The translations under genes were made by a program, and so were the position numbers. From Succinatimonas sp. CAG:777 (GTDB taxonomy: Bacteria; Pseudomonadota; Gammaproteobacteria; Enterobacterales; Succinivibrionaceae), in assembly GCA_000431835.1 (NCBI GenBank), contig HF987925.1, positions 21,788 through 85,787 on the forward strand: a DNA stretch of 64,000 bases, in the 5' to 3' direction. Positions within the stretch are counted from its first letter, which is position 1. The number at the start of each line of letters is the position of its first letter. The notes beneath the pieces are model-generated. The model was given only the letters and a program-made list of their open reading frames with translations, did no database searches and was not told where the DNA came from. This document shows, one piece after another, positions 1 through 8,447 of the stretch.

Positions 1-49
1 AAATAGGCCTGAATCCAATTTGATTTCCTCTTAAAACCTATTACCAATA

Positions 50-673
50 CTATTCGAAATCAGATACGTCACCTGATCCGTAGCGAGCAACCTCTGGTAC
101 ACCATCGTTAAACACTATAACAGAAGTTGGACTTGGTGAGAGTACACCGCCATCTACGATTACATCCACTACAGAACCAATTTCATCATTGATGGTTACA
201 GGATCGGATTCTGCCTCTTCATGCTCAGGTAGAATTAAAGAGCAACTCATCAATGGTTCATTTAATTCAGAAACAATAGCACTCACAATTGCATTATTAG
301 GAACTCTAATACCAATTGTTTTTCTCTTTTCGTTCATTAAACGGCGAGGTACTTCCTTAGTGGCTGGAAGAATAAAAGTATAAGCTCCTGGTGTATGATT
401 CTTTAAAAGTCTAAATACATTGTTCTCAACTTTTGCATAAGTTGATAACTCAGAAAGATCACGACACAAAAGAGTAAAATTGTGGTGCTTGTCCACCTGT
501 CTAATTCTTGCAATTCGCTCCATTGCGTGCTTTTGCTCAAGCTTACAACATAAGGCATAAGCTGAATCAGTAGGAACTACAACTACGCCACCATCATTAA
601 GACATTCACAGATCTGTTTTATAAAACGTGGCTGTGGATTGTCTGGGTGAACACTGATAAATTGCGCTGACAT
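50..673 (-). CDS. yciO: YciO-family (Sua5/YciO/YrdC) protein
   Basis: 207 residues spanning one YrdC/Sua5 domain, the RNA- and nucleotide-binding fold of threonylcarbamoyl-AMP synthases. The N-terminal GGVVVVPTDSAYAL and the segment KHHNFTLLCRDLSELS fit the YciO branch better than TsaC, which carries a KR-x-x-K type signature. Length matches E. coli YciO (about 206 residues). YciO has weak or uncertain tRNA t6A activity, so a role in tRNA modification is possible but not shown here. The gene stands alone, 160 bp downstream of the start of nothing else on its strand, and the next minus-strand gene (JetD-like) reads toward it. Confidence 0.85.
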   Translation of the reverse strand: MSAQFISVHPDNPQPRFIKQICECLNDGGVVVVPTDSAYALCCKLEQKHAMERIARIRQVDKHHNFTLLCRDLSELSTYAKVENNVFRLLKNHTPGAYTFILPATKEVPRRLMNEKRKTIGIRVPNNAIVSAIVSELNEPLMSCSLILPEHEEAESDPVTINDEIGSVVDVIVDGGVLSPSPTSVIVFNDGVPEVARYGSGDVSDFE

Positions 674-833
674 TTAAAATACTCTTTTTCATATCGACAG
701 TTATTTGAAGATCTTTATCAAATAACCAGTCTTAAAGGATCTCTTTAAAATTCTTTTCTACATAAACAAATTGACACCAATTTATAGCAAAAAAGCCATA
801 ACATGATGTCAATTCTTGTAAAAATGAGATTTG

Positions 834-2213
834 TTACTGATGATTTTCAGTTGTTGCAGGAGACTCTGTAGCTTCTTTAGTCTCTTCTGCTACAACATTC
901 TTTATTTCATCATCGTTTGCAGCTTTTTCTACAACAGTCTCTTCTGTTTTAGTTAAAACAGAAGCAACAGGTGCTACATTTTTAACAGTTGCAGGAGTTG
1001 ACAGATTTGAGTTTTGCCCTACTACAGTATCTTCAACTGACTCTTCTTTATACTCAATATCAAGAGCATCAAAGATCTCTGAAAGAGGAATTCGCTCTAA
1101 TGGAAGACGCGCTTTTCTTCCAAATACACCAGCTGCTAGCATATTGTATAAAGTAGCTTCTTTTGAGTTTAAAGCCATTGAGGTGTTGAGTTCTTCAATT
1201 TCAATATCATCAAATGACCATAGATCAGAGTTTGCTTCAAAGAACTCCTTGCTCAAGGTAATGCTCTTAGTATTAGGTAAATGAACTCTGAGATTGTTCA
1301 ATACAGCAAAAGCCCTCATTTCAATATTTGAAACATAAGCGCACTGAGCATGAGCAATCCATGGAATAGTGCAAACTCTCGAAGTCTGGAAAGGTAAAAC
1401 TAAACATACCATACCAGGTACATCAGGAACAGATAAAGCAGTTGCTAAATCATCAAAAAAAAGAACCTTTCTAGGTTTAATATCAAGCTTAGCTAAATCA
1501 TCAACGGTAATACCAATATCACGTAAACCGCCTACTCTGCTACGTAACAGTTTATCTAATAAAACTAAACGTACGGTTGGAGCTGGAGGAACTAAACCTA
1601 ACTGTAATAAATCGCGTCTTAATGGATTTAAATCAAGATACTTGCGCATAAAAGCAAGCACAACATATCTGTATTTTTCAAACCACAAAGTATCAACACC
1701 ACGAACAGGGATCTGACGAATCATTGCAGAAGAATCTTTATGAGCGCACAGCCACTTGCATACAAGCAAGAAACGCTCAAAATCCTGATCTTCTAAGGTG
1801 GTTAAGGCATGAATATTCTCTACAGCAGAATCTAATAACTCAGGTAAAGTTTTCTTTACTGTCTGAAGACGTTTTTGAGCTGAATGGAACTCCACCAAAT
1901 GACCTGCCCATGCAGCAAGATCATCTACTTTTTCAAAAACCAAATGAACAGGAACTTCAAATTTTCCTAGATCAGGATAAGTCTTATCCAAAAAGTCTAC
2001 TTTTCCTGCATTAAGCTCTTTGTGCCAATCGTTACAAAAACGAACAAACTCGTCTTTATTATTTAGCACATCCTCATCACGAGTAGGAGCACCTAAATAA
2101 ATTCTTACAGCTTCAAAATTCTTTTTAGACTTGACTGAATCACTTAGCCAGCCGATTATTCTTTCGTTATAAAGTGCATTAATTTCTGCACGAATGCTGT
2201 TGCGTGTTTTCAC
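834..2213 (-). CDS. Orphan JetD/MksG-like protein (DUF3322-DUF2220) with degenerate Toprim active site
   Basis: 459 residues. The N-terminal half (about 1-200) follows the DUF3322 arm domain of Wadjet JetD, including RQIPVRGVDTLWFEKYR at 166-182. The region 205-385 follows the DUF2220/Toprim domain: PPAPTVRLVLLD (209-220), a GMVCLVLPF strand, and LNSKEATLYNMLA before RLPLERIPL. JetD is the nuclease subunit of the JetABCD condensin system that cleaves plasmid DNA. Here the catalytic positions are altered: the usual VENE Glu segment reads FFDD (252-255), the GDID motif reads SNIE (295-298), and the later LMD is gone. No JetA, JetB or JetC genes flank it. Residues 390-459 are an acidic, Thr/Val/Glu-rich tail not found in JetD. 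Nuclease activity is doubtful; the function is unknown. Confidence 0.7.
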   Translation of the reverse strand: MKTRNSIRAEINALYNERIIGWLSDSVKSKKNFEAVRIYLGAPTRDEDVLNNKDEFVRFCNDWHKELNAGKVDFLDKTYPDLGKFEVPVHLVFEKVDDLAAWAGHLVEFHSAQKRLQTVKKTLPELLDSAVENIHALTTLEDQDFERFLLVCKWLCAHKDSSAMIRQIPVRGVDTLWFEKYRYVVLAFMRKYLDLNPLRRDLLQLGLVPPAPTVRLVLLDKLLRSRVGGLRDIGITVDDLAKLDIKPRKVLFFDDLATALSVPDVPGMVCLVLPFQTSRVCTIPWIAHAQCAYVSNIEMRAFAVLNNLRVHLPNTKSITLSKEFFEANSDLWSFDDIEIEELNTSMALNSKEATLYNMLAAGVFGRKARLPLERIPLSEIFDALDIEYKEESVEDTVVGQNSNLSTPATVKNVAPVASVLTKTEETVVEKAANDDEIKNVVAEETKEATESPATTENHQ

Positions 2214-2476
2214 TGCTGTAGCTCCTCAAAACAAGGTCACATTTTTATTATTTTTATATAATTGCAGACTTCAACCCTATCTGCTCATTATCATAGTATA
2301 GCATAATGAAAACGTTCAAAGATTTGATTTAGCGTCAGATCTCACAAAAGCGCTCACAAATTGAGCATTGTTTTGTTCCGATAAGGTCGCAACTCAAAAG
2401 ACATATAGCAAAGCGTGTTTAAAACGAAATTGAAAAGGAGTGTTTTAAGAGCCAAGCTTACTTTTAAAGTCCTGTA

Positions 2477-2959
2477 TTATCTTTTTAACTCTTTTTTAGC
2501 TTGTCTTCTCTCTTTAAAAAAGTCTGAGAGTAAAGCAGAACACTCTTTTTTTAAGATCCCACCTTCAAACATAATCTTATGATTATGTTTAGGATCTGAG
2601 ATTAAGTTAAAGGCAGAACCACAGGCTCCTGTCTTTAAATCATAAGCTCCAAAATAGAGATTTTTTAATCTTGCGTGGATAAGAGCCATTGCACACATAC
2701 AGCAAGGCTCTAAAGTTACATAAATTGAATAGTCTGGAAAGCGATAATTTGAAACTCTTTGCCCTAAAGCTCTTAGGGCTACGATCTCGGCGTGAGCTGA
2801 AGAATCATTAGAGCTGATAGTCTGGTTGTACCCTGTAGCTACAATGTCACCATCTTTATTTACAATAACTGCACCTACAGGGATCTCACCTATTTTTTTT
2901 GCCTTTAATGCCTCTTGATAGGCTTTTGTCATGTAATAGCTGTGATCACGAATACTCAT
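2477..2959 (-). CDS. tadA: tRNA-specific adenosine deaminase TadA
   Basis: 160 residues, the usual TadA length. TadA deaminates A34 to inosine in the anticodon of tRNA-Arg(ACG) in the cytoplasm and is normally essential. Zinc ligands and catalytic residues are all present: HAE at 56-58 (His ligand and proton-shuttling Glu) and PCCMC at 85-89 (two Cys ligands). The second Cys-Cys pair (PCC rather than PCV) is a harmless variation. The ATG lies 37 bp downstream of the end of the next gene on the strand (dgkA), so the two may be co-transcribed in the order dgkA-tadA. Confidence is high because the cytidine/deoxycytidylate deaminase family has close relatives but the tRNA enzyme is the best fit in length and motifs. 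Confidence 0.93.
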   Translation of the reverse strand: MSIRDHSYYMTKAYQEALKAKKIGEIPVGAVIVNKDGDIVATGYNQTISSNDSSAHAEIVALRALGQRVSNYRFPDYSIYVTLEPCCMCAMALIHARLKNLYFGAYDLKTGACGSAFNLISDPKHNHKIMFEGGILKKECSALLSDFFKERRQAKKELKR

Positions 2960-2996
2960 CAGTAATGCTCTTTATCTGATAAGGTATGGTTGACTG

Positions 2997-3386
2997 CTAA
3001 ATACAATGGTCAACAACAATTAGAACCCAGGTTACTAAAGTTAAAATTAGCATTACAAAAACAGCAGCTGATCCTAAGTCCTTAGCTCTGCCTGACAGTT
3101 CATTAAACTCAGTACCAATTCTATCTACAACAGCTTCAATACCTGAGTTTAACAGCTCTGCTACAACTGTGAGCCAAGGCATAGAAATTAAAGCAATTAG
3201 CTCTAAAGTTGAATAACCAAAGTCTGAGAAAAATCTTAAATAAAAAGCAACTAAAGTTAAGATCACACCTAAAAAAATCTCTTGTCTAATCGCAGCTTCG
3301 TTTTCAAGACCAGCTTTAAAGCCCTTCATGCTGTATTTGCCTGCGTTATAAATTCTTACTAAACCTTTTTTCTGAACCTTTGCCAT
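2997..3386 (-). CDS. dgkA: Diacylglycerol kinase DgkA
   Basis: 129 residues, a small integral membrane kinase that phosphorylates diacylglycerol to phosphatidic acid and recycles lipid released by membrane-derived oligosaccharide and LPS-modifying reactions. Three hydrophobic segments are visible (about 37-52, 60-80, 104-127). The family signature ELLNSGIEAVVDRIG is intact, including the Glu and Asn that bind Mg-ATP, and so is the amphipathic N-terminal NEAAIRQEI. Nothing is missing relative to the E. coli protein (122 residues). It reads in the same direction as tadA with a 37-bp gap. Confidence 0.93.
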   Translation of the reverse strand: MAKVQKKGLVRIYNAGKYSMKGFKAGLENEAAIRQEIFLGVILTLVAFYLRFFSDFGYSTLELIALISMPWLTVVAELLNSGIEAVVDRIGTEFNELSGRAKDLGSAAVFVMLILTLVTWVLIVVDHCI

Positions 3387-3680
3387 AAGTAATCCTTAAA
3401 CAAATAGAATTTTTTAATATTGCTCGCTTATTTAACTACATTTTAAGATCATTCTTTAATGAATTTAGTTTAGTCATTATATGAGATCACACTTGATTTT
3501 TATACCTTAAGAAAGATTTTTAGAAACTTTTATGACACGATTTACTTTCCTGTAAATTATATTTGCTAATTCCTATCAAAGTATTTATTGATAGATTTGT
3601 TAGAATTGAATTAAAAGTAAGCTACCTCAGAGAACGTTAACTTTAGTTTCAGTCAGTCTCAATCATAATTTGGAGTATCT

Positions 3681-6600
3681 ATGAATAACAGATTATCTCT
3701 TTTGTCTTTATGCACAGTTTTACTGTTAAACCCAGTGCTTATTTCTAAATGCTATGCAAAGAATGCTGATGAGTCTACTGATAAACTTTCAATTGAAGTT
3801 AAAAGAGCTATTGATGAAAATACTAGAGGCAAAGCTTTATCATGTTTTATCACTGATAAAGAGCTTATAAAAGATCAGGATTTGTCTGCTGCTGTAGAAG
3901 TTTTTACAAATAACAGTACCAAAATAAAAGATGCTTACCCTTTTGTTAAAGACAATCGTCTGTGTGTCTCTGGTCTTGACTTTGGAAAGACCTATACCTT
4001 AAAACTGCATAAAGGTATTAACTTTATTAAAAAGACACAAGGAACTGATAAGACCTTAACGACAAATACAGATTCTGATACTACCTTTACAACTATTGAT
4101 GAGACGAGCTCTGTGAAAATTGCCAAAGGCTTAATATTGCCTAGCAATGAAAAACAAAAATTAGTTGAACTTGAGACTGTAAATACAGATGCAGTAACTT
4201 TAGGTGTATTTAAGATCTCCAATAACTCTTTGCCTCAAGCAGAGCTGTTTAGTCTGTATTCAGAAAATCCAGAGAAATACGATATCCGCAAGCTTCTGTT
4301 TAACCACGGTAAATTTTTAGGAGCTAAAACCATCAACTTCAAAAATAAAAAGAATGAAGTTGAACTTACAGCTGTAGATATCAGCGAATTTGTAAACAAA
4401 GATAAAAGCGGTGTTTATGTTCTCTCTGTAATTAAAGCTAAAGATGATAGCAATTTAACTTTAGATGACTTTTTCACTTATGATGACAATTCCTTAGAGC
4501 TATCAAAACTGCTCTTTATCTCTAATTTAGGTGTCACCTCTTATTCAGGCTCAAACGGTATTGATGTTAATGTAAGATCACTTACTGATGCTTCTCCCGT
4601 GAAGGGCGCAACCGTTACCCTAAAATCTTTAGCTAATGATGTATTAGACTCCAAGTCCACCGATTCTGATGGTTTTGTTCATTTTGACAAAGCTATCTGC
4701 CAAGGTGAAAACGGACAGAGTGTTGCTACAGTTACCGTTGTAAGTAACGACGATTTCTTCCCACTGGATTTAAGAGCAAGCCCTCTGTACTTTGAAGAAG
4801 GCTCTGGTATTAGCGACAACAACGATTACAAAGTCTTTGCCTATACTAACAGAACTCTTTTACGACCAGGTGAGACTACCGTTTATCAGGCTTTAGTTAG
4901 AAACAAAGATCTGAGTGCTGCATCTCTAAAAGCATTAAAGCTCTTTATAAGACGTCCTGACTATGTCATTGAAAGAGAAATTCCTTTATCAAAAGCTGTT
5001 GAAAACAGCTTTGAATATGAGTACAAGTTACCTGAAAATGCTCAATTAGGTACATGGACTTTTGAACTTGGTTTTGATGAAAAACATCTCTTATCATCAA
5101 CTCAACTTACAGTTTCTGCCTTTACTCCATCTGCTTTATCATCTTCATTAAAAGTAAAAGATGTGATAGATGACGGTGATATCATCTCTGTTAATACGGA
5201 TTACAACTATGGAGCTAAAGCCCAAGATATAGGCATTTCAGGAAGCTATAGCATTCTTCCTGACCAACATGCGGTTGATGCTTATAAAGACTATAGTTTC
5301 GGTATTGATGAGGAGGCTTTAAATAATGGCAACTACACTAAGTTTGCACAGATAGATTCTGGCAATACCAATCAAAATGGTGAATTTAACTTTACATTTA
5401 AAGCTTCAGATGAGAACTATCCTAGCAAAGTAAAATTTGATGTTTATGTATTAGATCCTGCAACAGGATCTTCTTATCTTACAAAAGAAGCAAAAGTAAA
5501 ATATACCTCACCTTTGATAGGAGTAAAACTTTCTAAAGCTGATAACAAATACACCTTAAACTCTATTCTTTGCCTCCAGGACGGTAAAAGACTAGATGGA
5601 AAGGCTAGTTATACCTTATTAAAACGAAATATCTCTTATCAGTACGCTTATGTAGATGGTAACTGGAAGTTTGTAAAGAATGAATATACAGAACCAGTTG
5701 ACTTTGGCGAATTTACTTTTAATAAAGATAAAGTAAGCTCTATTCCTCTAAATCTTGAGGATGGGTTGTATACAGTTGAACTTAAAAATGATAAAGCTTC
5801 AACAAAATACAACTTTGTAAAAGGTTATGTCAGTGAAGACAACGATCTGACACCTGAAAAAATCTTGATAACTCAAGATAAAGAGAGCTATCAAAAGGGG
5901 GACAGAGTAAATTTAAGCTTTGAAAGTGAGTTTGAAGGTTACGGAACCTTGATTGTTGGTAATTCTGCTATCGAAACAAAACAAAGCTTTAAAGTAAACA
6001 AAGGACACAATGAAGTAGGCTTTGACTCAGCTGATATTAAGGATACTGGTACCTATGTTTTAGTTACAGCTTACAAAGGCACCGCATCAAAATTCAGAAC
6101 AGCATCCCGTGCTGTAGGTCTTTCTTATATCAAATTTAAGAATGATAGCAGATTACTTAACATCAACGCCTCAGTTGAAGATACAGTAAAACCCAAAAGC
6201 ACACTTACTGTAAATCTTGATGTTGATAACAGTGACGACAATACCTATTTAAGAGCCTACCTAGTTGACGAAGGTATTCTCTCTATCAATTCTCAGAAAT
6301 CCCCTGATCCTTTTGCATTCTTAACAGACAAAAGAGCTTTCTCAACCAAAGTAAATGATATGTACGCTTATGTGATGAAATCTTTATCTAAAGATGGTCA
6401 AGGTTATGGCTCTGACGAGATGCTAGTCGGAGCTAATGCCCAAATTTTATCTAATACCACTAAATCACTTTTGTCACTGAACTCATCAAGAGTACAAACA
6501 AAAGATGGTAAAGCTACTGTTAGCTTTGATATTCCAAACTTTACAGGTAAAGCAAGACTGATGGTTGTAGGTTGGAATAAAGATAGAGTCGGTAGCTACT

Positions 6601-8429
6601 CAAAAGACATTACGATTACCTCAGATGCTGTTACTAAATTAGCAACTCCAAGCTACTTACATGTAGGCGATGCTTTTGATGCTAGAGTCATGTTTGATGA
6701 CCTTAAAAAAGATAAAAAAGATGTCGATTTTAAAGTTTCTTGTATTGGTGCTATAGAATGTGCACTTGATAAGAGTGTGGGACTAAAAAACAGTAAAGCT
6801 AATGAAAGAATACAACTTACAGCCTTAAGTGAAGGTACAGGTACCATTTTACTAAAGGTAAAAGCATCTAACTACACATACGAAGACAGTTATGAGATAA
6901 AGGTTTTACCTAATAGAGGAAAAGTACTTGAAAGTGCCATTATTCCATTAAAAGTAAAAGAACAGACAACCTTTAAATTTAAGAATACCTTTAAAGATGG
7001 TACAAAGGTAAAGTTAAGCTATGGAGTAATGCCTGCAGTTTCTCCAAAAGAACTTGGAAAAGTAGCTTTTAGCTCATATAAGAGCAATTACTTTGATACC
7101 TTATCTGATCTGTCAACTCTTTTAGAGTATTCAGATAAGTATCAGGACAAATCATCAAATGAATACAAGACTTATCAGAATAAGATAAGTTCTTTAATTG
7201 ACTACGTAAACTCTACAATCAATAACCAGGGGTATGTAGATTACTCATTAGTCAATTACGAAGAAGGTGGCTATGCTGCAGCTTATGCTTATCTTGTATT
7301 AAATAAAGCTCAAGAAAAAGGATATAACGTTAACTTTAACGTTCAAGACAAGCTTCTAGAGAACATCAGAAGAAATGCAAATTCTGATAATGAGTCTACA
7401 GCTGCCCTATGCATGTATGCCCTGACTTTGTCTTCTGATAACCAAAGTTCAACTCTTACCTTTAGATTTGATCACTCAAAATCAAAAGAGATCAATGCCT
7501 ATATCTCCTATGCCAAAGCTTTTGCTTTGTATGGTGATCAAAAGAGACAAGAGCTTGCTGTTTTAAAAGCTTATGAACTTTTAAATGAAGCAGAGAATAT
7601 AAGAATTTCAATTGATAAAGCAAATATTTCAAACAATAAGATTATAAATCTCATTCAGGCACTTCAAGAATATGAGCCTTTGTATATCACTGACACAGCT
7701 TATGACAGTCTATGTGTCTTAAATGAGTTTTTAAAGCTAAAAGGCAATACCCTTGACACAAAGAGACTAAATCAGGTTTATGAAATTGTCTCTAAAGAAA
7801 ACTCTTACAGCTACAAGACACCAGCTCAAAGAGCAATGATGATGGAGATGCTTGTAAATGAAAATAAAAACAAACTGTCCTTTTCAGAAGGTTCTCTACA
7901 AGGAAATGAAATCACTTTAGTCAATGACGGAGAGAGTGATACAGTTCTCAGTGCAAGCATCTATGATGTTCCAGAGAAATATGCGATCTCAAAAGACAGA
8001 CAAGATATTACAGTGAACTACTTCTCAACAGACGGAACAGAGCTTGCAAGTCCACTTACAGTCAATGTGAATGAGGACATTATTGTACTTGTAAAGGTAC
8101 ATGAGAATAAGCTCTCAGGCAAGATTTCTGTCGAATCTTTGCTACCTGCTAATATGCTTTATTTAAGAAGTATCGATGCTAATGAAGCATCACAAAGATA
8201 TCCTTTCTTGGGTGAACTTACTGACAGCTATGCAATCAAAATTACCAAAGGAGACAGTTCTATTATAAGTGCTAGTCAGAACAGGACAAATGACTTGGCA
8301 TTTGCTTACATCCTAAAGGGAGCATATAAAGGAAAGTCAGCCCCATTAGCGCTTACTGTTCACAATGCCTCCTTTAGAACTACATCTGAGGTAGTATTTA
8401 ATGAGAAAAATACCATTGAGGTTAAGTAA
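3681..8429 (+). CDS. Bacterial alpha-2-macroglobulin family protein lacking the thioester motif
   Basis: 1582 residues with an N-terminal signal peptide (hydrophobic 6-20, likely cut after CYA). The Lys before Cys23 argues against a proper lipobox, unlike lipoprotein YfhM of E. coli. Multiple beta-sandwich MG domains and a C-terminal alpha-alpha toroid region (about 1120-1430) are recognisable, with SFDIPNFTGKARLMVVGW typical of the family. These proteins trap proteases in the periplasm. The CxEQ thioester that covalently traps the protease is absent: the equivalent place, near residue 1135, reads SNYFDTLSD. The gene is 18 bp upstream of pbpC, the conserved partner arrangement, suggesting defence of the wall and repair of damage. 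Without the thioester it would have to work non-covalently, as E. coli YfaS is thought to. Confidence 0.88.
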   Translation: MNNRLSLLSLCTVLLLNPVLISKCYAKNADESTDKLSIEVKRAIDENTRGKALSCFITDKELIKDQDLSAAVEVFTNNSTKIKDAYPFVKDNRLCVSGLDFGKTYTLKLHKGINFIKKTQGTDKTLTTNTDSDTTFTTIDETSSVKIAKGLILPSNEKQKLVELETVNTDAVTLGVFKISNNSLPQAELFSLYSENPEKYDIRKLLFNHGKFLGAKTINFKNKKNEVELTAVDISEFVNKDKSGVYVLSVIKAKDDSNLTLDDFFTYDDNSLELSKLLFISNLGVTSYSGSNGIDVNVRSLTDASPVKGATVTLKSLANDVLDSKSTDSDGFVHFDKAICQGENGQSVATVTVVSNDDFFPLDLRASPLYFEEGSGISDNNDYKVFAYTNRTLLRPGETTVYQALVRNKDLSAASLKALKLFIRRPDYVIEREIPLSKAVENSFEYEYKLPENAQLGTWTFELGFDEKHLLSSTQLTVSAFTPSALSSSLKVKDVIDDGDIISVNTDYNYGAKAQDIGISGSYSILPDQHAVDAYKDYSFGIDEEALNNGNYTKFAQIDSGNTNQNGEFNFTFKASDENYPSKVKFDVYVLDPATGSSYLTKEAKVKYTSPLIGVKLSKADNKYTLNSILCLQDGKRLDGKASYTLLKRNISYQYAYVDGNWKFVKNEYTEPVDFGEFTFNKDKVSSIPLNLEDGLYTVELKNDKASTKYNFVKGYVSEDNDLTPEKILITQDKESYQKGDRVNLSFESEFEGYGTLIVGNSAIETKQSFKVNKGHNEVGFDSADIKDTGTYVLVTAYKGTASKFRTASRAVGLSYIKFKNDSRLLNINASVEDTVKPKSTLTVNLDVDNSDDNTYLRAYLVDEGILSINSQKSPDPFAFLTDKRAFSTKVNDMYAYVMKSLSKDGQGYGSDEMLVGANAQILSNTTKSLLSLNSSRVQTKDGKATVSFDIPNFTGKARLMVVGWNKDRVGSYSKDITITSDAVTKLATPSYLHVGDAFDARVMFDDLKKDKKDVDFKVSCIGAIECALDKSVGLKNSKANERIQLTALSEGTGTILLKVKASNYTYEDSYEIKVLPNRGKVLESAIIPLKVKEQTTFKFKNTFKDGTKVKLSYGVMPAVSPKELGKVAFSSYKSNYFDTLSDLSTLLEYSDKYQDKSSNEYKTYQNKISSLIDYVNSTINNQGYVDYSLVNYEEGGYAAAYAYLVLNKAQEKGYNVNFNVQDKLLENIRRNANSDNESTAALCMYALTLSSDNQSSTLTFRFDHSKSKEINAYISYAKAFALYGDQKRQELAVLKAYELLNEAENIRISIDKANISNNKIINLIQALQEYEPLYITDTAYDSLCVLNEFLKLKGNTLDTKRLNQVYEIVSKENSYSYKTPAQRAMMMEMLVNENKNKLSFSEGSLQGNEITLVNDGESDTVLSASIYDVPEKYAISKDRQDITVNYFSTDGTELASPLTVNVNEDIIVLVKVHENKLSGKISVESLLPANMLYLRSIDANEASQRYPFLGELTDSYAIKITKGDSSIISASQNRTNDLAFAYILKGAYKGKSAPLALTVHNASFRTTSEVVFNEKNTIEVK

Positions 8430-8447
8430 GGATTTATCCCCTGACAA

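Noticed and set aside
50..673. TsaC (tRNA t6A synthase) in place of YciO
   Set aside because: The sequence around the conserved KHHNFTLL lacks the TsaC KRxxK pattern and fits YciO.
1369..2014. Plus-strand ORFs opposite the JetD-like gene
   Set aside because: Low-complexity antisense reading with no recognisable domains.
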